Shown here one piece after another: positions 35,530 through 47,505 of a stretch of DNA of 64,000 nucleotides; the stretch's first letter is position 1; every line of letters starts with the position of its first letter. This DNA comes from Pollenia angustigena (taxonomy: Eukaryota > Arthropoda > Insecta > Diptera > Polleniidae). Position numbers and translations under genes: made by a program. The notes under the pieces are model-generated. The model was given only the letters and a program-made list of their open reading frames with translations, was not told the origin of the DNA and ran no database searches. The stretch spans positions 7,216,945 to 7,280,944 of the forward strand of contig OV884059.1 in assembly GCA_930367215.1 (NCBI GenBank). Reading direction: 5' to 3'.

Positions 35530-36090
35530 TATCTACAACACATTAATGAAATGGATATAAGATATACGTTCATGATGATGTTTTTTAACACTTTTAAATA
35601 TTTATTAAATATAGCTACATCAACTTCTTAATACATCGAATCAACTTACTGAGAATTAATTTTTAAATTAATATTTTGATATCCGTAGACCCAGCTGATA
35701 GGCTGGTTGTGTATAGGTTTACATGATAATCACAAATTTCTTTAAAATAACAAAATTTCATTGAATTAACTCTCAAATTGCAACCATACCCATAAAGTAT
35801 AGATAGTACATCCCATATAAATTTATACTTTTATATTAAATTATATAGTTTCACTATGTTCTCATCATGATTAATATAGAAAATCATATTTTCATATACC
35901 CACACCACAAAAGTGAAGAGTATATTAGATATACGTTAATACTGATCCTAGTTACCTTTTGATATACTAAATCAACTTATTTACTTAGAATTACTTTTTA
36001 AATCAATTTAAACATGAACCAATCCGACTGGTTGGTGGGCTGTTCATATAAAACTAAAAATAAAATTTGATTTTTAGGTTTACATGCATA
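35530..36090 (+). repeat. Left-only degenerate tandem pair beside the palindrome centre
   Basis: The segments at about 35,540-35,740 and 35,910-36,090 are ~360 bp apart. They share AGATATACGTT, ATCAACTTA, TTAGAATTA/GAGAATTAATTTTTAAAT and TAGGTTTACATG in order. The right arm has only one equivalent, so about 290 bp (35,532-35,825) is unpaired in the left arm. A further ~55 bp (36,040-36,094) next to the centre is also left-only. Confidence 0.6.
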
Positions 36091-36093
36091 GCT

Positions 36094-36205
36094 AGCTGTC
36101 TATTGTGTGGTTTATAGAACACAAACTGAAACAAATTTTGTTTTAAATGAAAGTTTAACTGATGAGTTTTGCGTTTGTGTTCTATAAACCATACAATAGA
36201 CAGCT
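36094..36205 (+). repeat. Palindrome centre: 33-bp stem hairpin, foldback family copy 3
   Basis: AGCTGTCTATTGTGTGGTTT (continuing to about 36,126) pairs with its near-perfect complement at 36,173-36,205 around a 46-nt spacer. The spacer holds AACAAATTTTGTT and AAATGAAAGTTTAAC. Spacer and right half match copies 1 (4,301-4,369) and 2 (14,428-14,524). The axis of symmetry of the whole ~30-kb palindrome falls inside this repeat, at about 36,150. Confidence 0.75.
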
Positions 36206-39200
36206 AACCAATCAGTCAGATTTGTTCATGTTTAAATTGATTTAAAAAGTAATTCTAAGTAAATAAGTTGATTTAGTATATCAAAAGGTAACTAGGATCA
36301 GTATTAACGTATATCTTATATACTCTTCACTTTTGTGATGTGGGTATATGAAAATATGATTTTCTATATTAATCATGATGAGAATATAGTGAAACTATAT
36401 AATTTAATGTAAAAGTATAAATTTAAAAAAAAGAAGAAAAAAAACAATAAAATCAAAAATTATCAAATAGAAATAAATCAGCAAATATGTATGTATGTAT
36501 TTATATTGAAAATAAACTTCCAAAAACCATCAAACTAAACTCTTGATTAGAAATAACATATCTTAAACCAATATATTGTAAAATTCTTAACTGTTACCTA
36601 TAGACATATGAATTTGTACCCTTCTCTTTATAATATTCTATATATTATTTGTGTAATATGATTCTATTATCAGTCAATATTCTGAGGGTACAGTCAACTA
36701 TAAGTTTATATTATATATACATTTTTAATGATTGCTGTTAAAACATTATATAAAACCATATATTATGGTTAATAAACTTTGAATTTTATGTTGTAAATGC
36801 ATAACGTGTAAATATGTATATGGTATGAATCTCTCTCAGCTAAAGTATAATCATAAGACAAACTAATTTAATGTATTTAAGAATTGTGTGTATTTTATTT
36901 CGAATCAATTCATTTTGAATATATTGTTGTTGTTGTTGTTGGATTATATAATGTATCTTATATTTGGTTTGTTATTTAAATCTGATATTAATTCTCTCTG
37001 TTTCTACGTTACCAGATCAAAAATAGGTAACTGCTTTATGCTACCAGATTAAAAATAAGGTATCTTGATGTAAAGTGGTATGTTTTCAGTTAAATAAAAT
37101 GATGAACCACTCATCCGATGTCGGTTATTATTGTTTAAATCGTACTTACATCCCACTATAAGCTCAATTCTTATTCAAAGTTATTCAATTATGAATCCTC
37201 TATCAATTCTGTTATTATCTATATGTCTTAATAAATGTGAATTAGTCAACAGAATTAAACGGATAAAATCTCTATCATTTCAAGCTTAGGTGATTATAAC
37301 CAGTTTAATTAAAATCACAATATCAACATTTGTAAAAAAAATATTTCTGATTATGATGATGTTAAAGTATCTTGACTAAAAAAAAAAAACATATATAAAC
37401 CTGATTTTGATAATAGTGATTATGATTTGTTAGTTTCAACGAAAAAATAAAAGCAAAATATATTTAAACCCAATTTTGATGATTATAATAATAGAATTGT
37501 TGGTTTTAATGAGAAAAGAATATAACTAATCTCAATTATGATGATTATGATAATGAGTATAATGATAATGAAAAGGTTGAAATAACTAATATGAAAATTT
37601 TCAAATCAAACAAGTTTAAAATGAAGGAGAAATCCTAAATCATATGTATCTTCTACATATAAGAATATAAAGTTTTTAACGAATAATAAAAATAATAATA
37701 AAAAAAATATATTGCATTAATTAGATCATGATGGTAACTGATGGTTTGATTCTAACAAATTAATATATATATATATGATTTAAATGAAATTAGATTGAAA
37801 TTAACATTATTATTGTTAATATTTCATTTAAAAACTCTGTATTATAAGAAACCTGATTTAAAGTAATATAGAGACATTCTTACCGAAACACTACATTCAG
37901 ATGTAACTTTCAATCCAATATATAAATTTAAGGTAGAAAAACTATCAGCGTATCTCTTGTGTGATAGGTTTGATGAGATTGAAGTTATAGGTTTGTAAAT
38001 GAGATGTCTATACAAAAACTAAGATTGAGATCCGAAACTATAAAACCAAGACCAAAAGGCTACTATCAAGATTAACACTAAGATTAAGATTAAAATCAAG
38101 ACTAAGATCATAAGATTAAGACTAAATATAGGAATGTTAGTAAAGGAAAAAATTTATATATATGTATAGTATAGAAATGCTTAAAACATAATGTATATTT
38201 AAGGATGTATGGAGGTATATAAATATTAAGTATAGAAGGGGAAATAAAAGGAAAACAAATTATAGGAATTACAAAACTGTATGCAAAAACATTAAATAAA
38301 CCATATAATATGGTCATTAAACTATTCATTTCGTGGTATAGAAAAACTCTTCATTAAACTAATATTAAAGAGTAGCAAATTAGAAAAAAAAAGCATAAGA
38401 TAATAGAATTGTTGTTTTTAATGTGCAAAGAATATAACTGATCTTAATTATGATGATTATGATAATGATCATAATGATAATGAAAAGGCTGAAATAACTA
38501 ATATGAAAATTGTAAAATCAAACAATTTTAAAATGAAGGAGAAATCCAAAATCATATGCATCTCCTATATATAAGAATATAAAGTTTTTAACGAATAATA
38601 AAAATAATGAAAAAAAAATATATGACATTAATAAGATCATGATGGTAATTGATGGTTTGATTCTAACAAATTAATATTTATATGTATATATATGATTTAA
38701 ATGAAATTAGATTGAAATTAACATTAGGATTGTTCATATTTCATTCAAAAACTTTGTATTATAAGAAACCTGATTTAAAGTAATATAGAGACATTCTTAC
38801 CGAAACACTACATTCAGATGTAACTTTCTATCCAATATATAAATTAAAGGTAGAAAAACCATCAGCGTATCTCAGCGTATAATCAAATTACTTAATATAA
38901 ACCTAAATTTTCATTTAAGTTTATAGATTATTTTTTAATATAGTAGACAAGTAAAAATCAAAATAATTTTAAAAGTGGTTTGAAAAAACTGTATATATAA
39001 ATATGAGTTACTGGTTAAGGTTGTATATAGAATGAATTAAATTATGTGAGAACTGAATAGAACTTATAAGAATTTTTAAAATTAAAATAATAATATAATG
39101 GATAGATTTGATAAAATGGAAAGGATTAGTATGGATTTTCTTAAAATCGCCTTGTGTGATCAGTTTGATGAGAATGAAGTATAGTATAAACTCGATTCTT

Positions 39201-41345
39201 GCACGTAATAAAAACTGGGGTCGGTGCAAGCTTCGAGGTTGTCGCTAGTACCGAGTATTAATTTCCCATATAAAATAAAAGATGCATATGTTTGTTTAAA
39301 ATCGAAGTTTAATATTTCAATTGAAAACACTAAGTTCAACGCATTCGTATAACAGTAGATAGATATTTTATATGTAATTAAAGAAATTTTAAATTTCCAG
39401 ATATGTATTCAGTCTAAGAAAACGTAAACAAAGCAGCACGCAAGAGTAATACAAGAGTAATGTTGCAAGTCTATAAACAAAAAAAAACAAGATCGAAATC
39501 CGAAACTATAAAACCAAGACCAAAAGACTACTACTAAGATCAACATTAAGACTAAGATTAAAATCAAGAGTAAGATCATAATACTAAGATTAAATATAGA
39601 ATGTTAGTATAAGAAAAAAAATTTTATATATGTATAGTAGAAATTTTTAAAACAGAATGTATATTTAAGGATGTATGGAAGTGTATAAATATTAAATATA
39701 GAAGGAAAATAATAGGAAAACAAATTATAGGAATTACAAAACGGTATACAAAAACATTAAATAAACCATATAATATGGTTATTGAACTATTCATTTCATG
39801 GTATTAGTATATATAAAGTATAAATAAATGATTAATGGAGTAAGGTTTTACATAAATAAATAAAGTTTGTGATTTTCTTTTGCGGATTTAACTATTTTAA
39901 ATTGTTTTATATTCTATGGATTATAATGGTATGGTATGATATATATGGTTAATAAACTAGAAAAAAAAACATATAAAGCTGCACTAATTATAAAACAAAT
40001 TTGTTATCTTTAAATTCCTAACTGATAATTATAAGCAGATATAATAGATATTTCCTTATTAAATATTCAAAACTCCTATGTAATACTCTTTTTTAGATCA
40101 TCTTAATTGATTTTGTAATAAGATTTCCTTTTTTCAGTAACATTTAATATTCTATTGGTATAGTCGACTTCAAGTTTATACTATATATAAACTTTTACTA
40201 AATATTATCAAAACAATTAATAAACCATGTACTATGGTTAATAAAATGGAAATTTTATTGTATTTGTATGTATAATGTATAATTATTAACTGTATGAAGT
40301 GTATCCATGGATTGAACTAAATTCTTAACTATACTGTCATTGTAGAGTATCAAACCATAGAAAAATTCTTCATTAAACTTATATTATAGAGTATCAAACT
40401 AGAAAAAAAAAATAAATAAAAGGTTATAAACATTGAGTAATAGTGAAACTATCTGTAAATGTTTTTAGAAAATGTTTTTTAAGTGTTATCAACAAAAATT
40501 ATATGTTAACTTAATTTACCGATCAATAGTTACTTAGATCTTTAGTCCGTTGTAGTGAAACAGACCAGAGTCTCTTGTGATAATCAAATCTGCGCAAAAA
40601 AAATATATATATATATGTATAATTCTATTTAAGATTAACAAAACCCAAAAATTACAACTCCTTCTATTTGTTAAATGTAATTTAAAGTGATGTGCAGCCG
40701 GTTGCTGTTGATATAAAAAAAAGTGGTTGATCCCACAAGCCTACCGAGGCATTCAAAGCAGAAAGTCACTAGAAACCTATGCAACAAAGTCATTAACTAT
40801 TCTAAACACATACACAATAACTGAAAAAAACTAAAAAAATAATTATTCCACGATCAGTTTTATCTTTAATACGAAAACGCACAAGTAAAATTATCATCCC
40901 TCACAAAATTTTAAAATCTTCAAGACACGTACACGAAGAAATTTCACAACTTCCACTAAATAAACAACTTGTAAATCATCAATATGAATACGCACAAGTA
41001 AAATTATCATCCCTCACAAAATTTAAAATATTCAAGACACGTACACGAAGAAATTTAACACCTTCCACTAAATAAACAACTTGTAAATCATCAATATGAA
41101 TACGCACAAGTAAAATTATCATCCCTCACAAAATTTAAAATCTTCAAGACACGTACAAGAAGAAATTTAACACCTGCCTCTAAATAAACAAAATTTTTTC
41201 CATTTCATTTAATATTTATATCTCTTTATTATTATAGATAAAAATTTTGCTTTTAAACAAAATATTGTAATAAAAATTGAATTTTATTTACATTGAAGAA
41301 ATTTAGGCCCTTTTAGCTTGACAAAAATAATATTCATGTTCAATA
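36206..41345 (-). other. Right-arm counterpart of the AT-rich inner block
   Basis: Mirror of 30,099-36,090. It contains the reversed diverged tandem units (about 37,450-39,790) and the reversed direct-repeat/triplication module (about 40,490-41,170). No coding sequence. The 73-residue frames at 38,108 and 39,008 exist only because they mirror chance frames in the left arm. Confidence 0.6.
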
Positions 41346-41349
41346 ATGT

Positions 41350-42095
41350 TGTAACGACGTGATTCTTCACTGGTATGCTGGGGTATGCTCTCGGTCCCAG
41401 GGCGACCTGAGTGTACAAGAGAACTGGGTGGCGCTGGGAGATCGAGTATAACCCTAGAATCTTCCACGTACCCAGTGACCAACGCTCTGACGGGGTATAA
41501 CCCAGGCAATCAGATGCGGAGGACTCTTAAACCACTTTAAGGCAATGCTAGGAGAACGAGTATGACCCAGAGTCTCTTTGCTAACTTTATTTAATTGATG
41601 GAGTATTACTCTCAAGCAATTAAATAAGTTCTTACCTAGTCGGCGGCGGTAAGCTGACTGACTGCTTGTGATCGACCACTCTGCTTTTATAGCAGTTTTC
41701 GTACACGCAACTCATACACACACATGCGTACGTATATTAGTGGTTCGATCACTGCTGTTTCAATCGTCCCATATTTCCTAGCTTACGTATACATTTTGCC
41801 GTAGTTTCCTACTCGGTCACATATGGCGTTATCTTATTTTAAAATTTGATTTAATTACGTTAACAAGATGGAACCACACAGTATGTATATTAATATAATT
41901 AACAAAGAATAATTTCATATTTCAAAATAATAATACATTTCAAGTTTAGTAAGGAAACACAATTTCATGTGAACAAAATAATACTGGCGATAAGAATAAT
42001 AACAATAAAATAGTAATCACCTTCCATACAGTAATAGTAAAACTATATGATAACTTCATTTTATGTGGGCAAGATAAGTAATAATAATAATAATC

Positions 42096-42132
<37 letters not shown>

Positions 42133-42238
42133 GAAAATAATAAGTACATTTCATGTTATACCTATAATAAGGGAGTAAAATAATAGGTACACTTCATGTG
42201 GGCCAAAAACGATGGCTTGCAGACTTTTGGTCGTCACA
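41350..42238 (-). repeat. 3' LTR of right-arm Gypsy element
   Basis: 889 bp from TGTAACG to GGTCGTCACA, read reversed. It retains the ~54 bp lost from the left-arm 3' LTR but shares the ~150-bp deletion relative to the 5' LTRs. Confidence 0.85.
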
Positions 42239-42349
42239 TTGCCTCCCTCCTCTACTGAGCTGTGCTGTTGTCACCAAGGGTGATTCTCTTCCTTATGATG
42301 GTTGGTAATTTTATTCCAAGACATCTATCGGTAACAAGTGAATAAGTGG

Positions 42350-45300
42350 TTAATCAATATAAGGCTTCAGATCACTAATATGGGCCCGTCTACGCTCTCT
42401 ATTCTTCCAGCCTTCTAGTTGAACTATCACCGGAGATATGAAATCAAGTACTCGGTAGGGACCCCCGAACTTTGGTGCGAGTTTGGCTGCAAAATTCTCC
42501 TGTGCATTTGATAAGGGGTGTTGCCGGACCAATACTAGGTCCCCTGGTTTTGGTTTCCACGCGCGTCGCCGTAAGTTGTAGTGGCGCTGTTGTCCTAGTG
42601 AAGCGTTCATTAGATTCCTTTTGACGATAGAAAAAACCTCTTTTAACTCCTGGGCACGTTCATTAGGTGAAAGGTTGCTGGCTCCAGTACCAACCTCATC
42701 ATAGTAAGCGTTTGGTAGTCGGGGTTCTCGTCCTTGGATAAGGAACGCCGGAGAATACCCCGTGGCTTCGGATACACTGCTATTTATTGCCAACATAACT
42801 TCGGGTACGAATTCATCCCATCTGTTGTGTTGTTGGTTGGTGAACTGCGCGATTATCGTCTTTATGGTTCGATTCGTTCGTTCGGTGGGGTTCTCTTGCG
42901 GAGTGTAAGGGGCGGTAAATTGCTGGATAACTCCGAAGTCCGCAAGACATCTTTTGAAGACGCGTGATGTGAACTGAGTACCGTTGTCGGTAATTAACAT
43001 CTTAGGTACCCCGTATCTAGAAATCCCTAAAGGCTTTAACAAGACTCTCGAACGTTGCCTTACGGAGGGGTACCAACTCGGCCCACTTGGAAAATCGGTC
43101 CACAAACACGAGAAGCATCGTGCAGCCGTGCTTCGATACGGGTTGGCTTACCTTATAACGTTGACAGGACTTACACCTACGTACGTAACGACCCACATCG
43201 CGGAACATTCCCGGCCAGTAGTAACGTGTGGCAATTCTGTTGCCCGTTTTCCTTATGCCGAGATGACCGGCTGCCGGTATGTCATGGTTTTCTTTCATCA
43301 CCCGACTCCTCAAGGGACTTGCGACACACAATTTCCATGCGTTTGGATCATCAGCATTAACGTTACTGGGGAAGTGTCGATATAGTTGGCCGTTGATAAC
43401 GCTGTATTCCGGATACTTCTCCGGGTGCTCGCGTACCTCCTTGATTCTTTTGACCAACCATGGGCAGGTTTCGGGGGTAGATTCCACACCGGCGACGTTG
43501 AGCGTTTCGAAAGGTTGTCTCGAGAGAGCATCGGCCACGACATTGTTTTTTCCCTTTCGGTAGGTCACTGTGAAATCGAACTGTTGGAGTTCCAATGCCC
43601 ATCTGGCCAACCGTCCCGTAGGGTTTCAATTGAATTCAGCCACTTCAGCGACAGGTGGTCGGTGATGATTTGGAATGGATACCCCTCAAGATAGGGTCTC
43701 ATCTTCCTGATTCCCCATATTATAGCCAGGCATTCCTTCTCGGTAACAGAATAATTCTTTTCCGCTTGGTTAAGGTGCCGGCTCGCATATGCGATAACTC
43801 TTTCGGTTCCCTCTAGCTCCTGGGACCGCTCCAATCCCATAGTCGCTCGCATCCGTCCGTAGGGTGGAAGTTTTACTGAAATCGGGGCAGGCTAAGACTG
43901 GGGCTGTGGTTAACTTTTCCTTCAGGGCTTCGAACGCCGACTGTTGCTCTGCCCCCCATTTCCAATGCTTACCTTTCTTTAGCATTTGTGTGAACGGGTG
44001 GGAGATCTTCGCGAAGTCTGGGACGAACCTCCTGTACCATGAGGCTACTCCCAGGAACCGTCGCAACTCCCTTATATTACAGGGTGGCTTCATTTCTCGT
44101 AAAGCTGCTACCTTCTCGGGATCGGTTTTTATGCCCTCCCCGCTAACAACATGGCCCAGGTACTTGGTCTCACGCTTGAAAAACTCGCACTTTTCTGGGT
44201 TAATCCGGAGGTTGGCTCTCAATAATCGTCGGAACACCTCTTTTACGATGATGTCATCGAGGTATGCAAAGGCGCATGGTTCCATATCCGGTCCGATAAC
44301 GTGATCAAGCGCCCTCTGGAAGGTGGCTGGTGCTGAATGCAGACCAAATGGCATTACACGCCATTGGTATAATCCCCGGCCTGTGACGGCGAAGGCGGTG
44401 TACTTTTTACTGGCGCTATACATGGGTATCTGCCAATAACCGTCTTTAAGGTCGAGGCTACTAACGTAATTTGCCTCTCGTAAACGATTCAAAATCGTAT
44501 CTATTCTAGGTAAAGGATAGGCATCGGGTACTGACCTTGAGTTTAGTTGGCGGTAATCCAGACACAACCTCCACGTGCCATTTTTCTTCAAGCTAGTTTA
44601 ATCGGGAAACTATATGGGCTAGTAGAAGGCTCTATGCAACCTTGGGCAATCAGTTTGTTTACCTCTGCGTCAATGATAGCTTGCATGGCGGGGTTTCGCT
44701 GGGCATATCTTATCTTGATGGGGCGATCATCCTTCAAGATTATTTTATGGGTGGCGATATTGGACAATCTCGTAATATTTGCGAATTTCGGGAGTTCGGT
44801 TTCCAAAAAGGTCTTGATTAAGCGCTGTTCTTCGGGACCGTGATCAGGGATGGTGCGAGGTCGGGACTCATGTTTGTCCGTATCCTCCAATGATCCGTTA
44901 TCGCTAATCTCTTGGACCACACTACATACGCCTTCGGCCCCGTACTCTGCCCCACAGTTAAGGGATAAGCCGGCACATTATATAGTAGTATCAAAGGCTC
45001 GCAAAAATTTCAGACCCAACAACACCTCTTCAAAGAATTCAGCCATGAGATAAAACGTACATCGTTTAGTTTTGTTGCCGAAAGTGACATCTACTTGGAC
45101 CGCTTCTGTGATCTGTTTCCGTGTTCCATCCGCTAGGATTACTTCAAAGTCCTCTCTGACCTTCTTTACTTCCCCTCTAAATTGCTACACAAAGTCAGCT
45201 CTCATAAAGTTCCGGGTTGCCCCCGTGTCTATTGTTGAAATTATTAACTTGTCCTTGATAATTATTGTCGCCGTCATTCGAGTTTCTTCGCACTGTAACG

Positions 45301-45400
45301 AGGTTTTATTTTCTGAAGACTGGTTAGTTGGGAGGTCGGCAAGCCTCAGTGTTGTCGCCCTACAAAGGGGGTTCCCGAGTTTCGGTGGTTGTGTGTACAT
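42350..45400 (-). pseudogene. pol: Pol of right-arm Gypsy element, broken
   Basis: Protease, reverse transcriptase, RNase H and integrase pieces are spread over the same frames as in the left arm, with the same two stops, the same four frameshifts, the same loss after YLDD and the same loss of the first integrase Asp. Residue differences are few: for example Ser for Leu in the protease lead (SENKT-x-LQ) and Tyr for Asp in the reverse transcriptase (IPM-x-SASKK). Like its twin it cannot encode working enzymes. The polypurine tract lies just outside its end, next to the LTR at 42,239-42,256. Confidence 0.9.
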
Positions 45401-46341
45401 CGGTTAGCTTGGTGGCCTGGGTCCCCGCATGAGTGACACCTGAGGCCTTGTTGTCCACTGGATGGCGAAGGCCTAGTGTGGCTACTGTGGTTTTGGTGAG
45501 AAGTGGTTTTTATACTTTCGAGGTCCTCGGCCAAGGTTAGAAGTTCGGCTAATGAAGAAAAATCTTTCCGACGGATATACCATTTGTAGTCTGTGTGGCA
45601 ATTCCGGAAGATTCGTTCCATTTTCTGCGCCTCACTCAATTTGGTATGCCTCATCAGGTTTTGTAACGCCAGGACGTAGTCTTTGAAATTTTCATTGGAC
45701 CCCTGGGTGCGATTCTCCACTTCGTCTTCTAGTTTCTCATAGTACCTCGGGGGTAGGAAGAAGGTGCAGAAATCAACTTTGAACTCGTCCCATCTGGGCC
45801 ACGCTTTGTTGTTGTTACGATACCAGACAAGCGCGCGTTTGCACAAGAATACCGGCATTATGTGAGGTAATTCATCTAGGGAGACATAGTACATTCGGGA
45901 TAATTCCTCAGCACGTTCTATGAACTCTAGGAGGTCGTGCAGTCCATCATATCTGAGTCCCCATTTCCTAACGCTGTCGATTACCTCAGTACGCGTCTCA
46001 ACTCCCGCTGTTTCGCACCGGCGAGCCATGGTGTGGTTATTTTCTGAACAACGTTCCTCCTTTGCCGGTGATCTGGTCAGATGGTATTCCGCTGGTACCA
46101 GTAGACTTGGAGAAGGGACAGGGCCCGACGTTTCATGCCTCGTTTGAATCTCTACCAACCGGGCGAACTCCTCGTCGTTATGTTCCATACCAATAAATTT
46201 GACACAACGCTTGCGCAGGTCCTCTACGGTGCCGGTCGTATGCAGTTGGAATTCGTTAAGATAAGACACCAATTCGTCACGTTTGAGGGTATATACCCAT
46301 GAGTTCCTCAACGCCACTTTCCCACTTTTAATAGGTTCCAT
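45346..46341 (-). CDS. gag: Gag polyprotein of right-arm Gypsy element
   Basis: An open 331-codon frame with the same layout as the left-arm gag: N-terminal SAP-like helix pair (about 14-46), capsid-like region (125-278) and one CCHC zinc knuckle (302-315). It carries Leu in HDLLEF and Lys in NENFKDY where the left arm has Pro and Glu. Both copies staying open while pol is dead may only mean that few mutations have fallen here. An intact lysine-type primer site (46,529-46,546) and A-rich leader precede it on its strand. Confidence 0.85.
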   Translation of the reverse strand: MEPIKSGKVALRNSWVYTLKRDELVSYLNEFQLHTTGTVEDLRKRCVKFIGMEHNDEEFARLVEIQTRHETSGPVPSPSLLVPAEYHLTRSPAKEERCSENNHTMARRCETAGVETRTEVIDSVRKWGLRYDGLHDLLEFIERAEELSRMYYVSLDELPHIMPVFLCKRALVWYRNNNKAWPRWDEFKVDFCTFFLPPRYYEKLEDEVENRTQGSNENFKDYVLALQNLMRHTKLSEAQKMERIFRNCHTDYKWYIRRKDFSSLAELLTLAEDLESIKTTSHQNHSSHTRPSPSSGQQGLRCHSCGDPGHQANRCTHNHRNSGTPFVGRQH

Positions 46342-46384
46342 TGGTATTTATTTATTTGCTTACTTTTCCTTTATTTAAAAAAAT

Positions 46385-46415
<31 letters not shown>

Positions 46416-46528
46416 ATGTATGAATATTTATTTTTAAATTTTCCACAAATGACTAACGTTCTTTTCCCCCCCGTGCACTGTCTTTTACTTATATTTTTTT
46501 TTTTTTTTTTTCTTGACAATCTTCTATT

Positions 46529-46546
46529 GTCCCTGCTAGGGCGCCA
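46529..46546 (-). other. Primer binding site, right-arm Gypsy element
   Basis: Reversed, it reads TGGCGCCCTAGCAGGGAC, two bases outside the LTR. It is intact here and mutated at one base in the left arm. Confidence 0.85.
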
Positions 46547-46547
46547 T

Positions 46548-47435
46548 TGTAACGATATGATTCTTCACTGGTATGCTGGGGTATGCTCTCGGTCCCAGGG
46601 TTCACTTTTCCCAAAAGAAATAAAACGCAGGTCTTCGTGAAACGTTACAAAACTGTACTTTATTTAACACGACGCGCTAGACCGTACTTATTTAACAATA
46701 CAAGTAAGAGTAACCGTACTTTACTTAACCATACAAACCGCAGGGCGACCTGAGTGTACAAGAGAACTGGGTGGCGCTGGGAGATCGAGTATAACCCTAG
46801 AATCTTCCACGTACCCAGTGACCAACGCTCTGACGGGGTATAACCCAGGCAATTAGATGCGGAGGACTCTTAAACCAATTTAAGGCAATGCTAGGAGAAC
46901 GAGTATGACCCAGAGTCTCTTTGCTAACTTTATTTAATTGATGGAGTATTACTCTCAAGCAATTAAATAAGTTCTTACCTAGTCGGCGGCGGTAAGCTGA
47001 CTGACTGCTTGTGATCAACCACTATGCTTTTATAGCAGTTTTCGTACACGCAACTCATACACACACATGCGTACGTATATTAGTGGTTCGATCACAGCTG
47101 TTTCAATCGTCCCATATTTCCTAGCTTACGTATACATTTTGCCGTAGTTTCCTACTCGGTCACAGATGGCGTTATCTTATTTTTAAATTTGAATTAATTA
47201 CGTTAACAAGATGGAACCACACAGTATGTATATAAATATAATTAACAAAGAATAATTTCATATTTCAAAATAATAATACATTTCAAGTTTATTAAGGAAA
47301 CACAATTTCATGTGAACAAAATAATACTGGCAATAAGAATAATAACAATAAAATAGTAATCAATACAGTAATAGTAAAACTATATGATAACTTCATTTTA
47401 TGTGGGCAAGATTAGTAATAATAATAATAATAATC

Positions 47436-47466
<31 letters not shown>

Positions 47467-47505
47467 GAAAATAATAAGTACATTGCATGTTATACCTATA
47501 ATAAG
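46548..47505 (-). repeat. 5' LTR of right-arm Gypsy element, main part
   Basis: Reverse-strand counterpart of 23,904-24,952, with TATA at 47,034-47,027 and initiator A at 47,002. The remaining ~70 bp of the LTR lie beyond the non-LTR insertion, at 49,382-49,454. Confidence 0.85.

Larger units (their letters stand above)
20670..36149 (+). repeat. Left arm of giant palindrome
   Basis: Read as reverse complement, the right arm (36,150-50,840) reproduces this arm in order: outer repeat (about 20,670-20,990), 22,800-23,900 flank, the complete Gypsy element, the 30.1-36.1 kb AT-rich block and the centre. In the Gypsy coding region the arms differ by only a few residues per ORF. The outer edge lies in a dispersed repeat (a shared GGTGGGTATTGATAAAAAA word), where similarity fades. 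Left-only additions are at about 20,991-22,798, 35,039-35,310 and 35,530-35,825. Confidence 0.9.

Noticed and set aside
41946..42149. Tyrosine-rich frame on the minus strand
   Set aside because: Translation of the (TTA)n microsatellite in the LTR.
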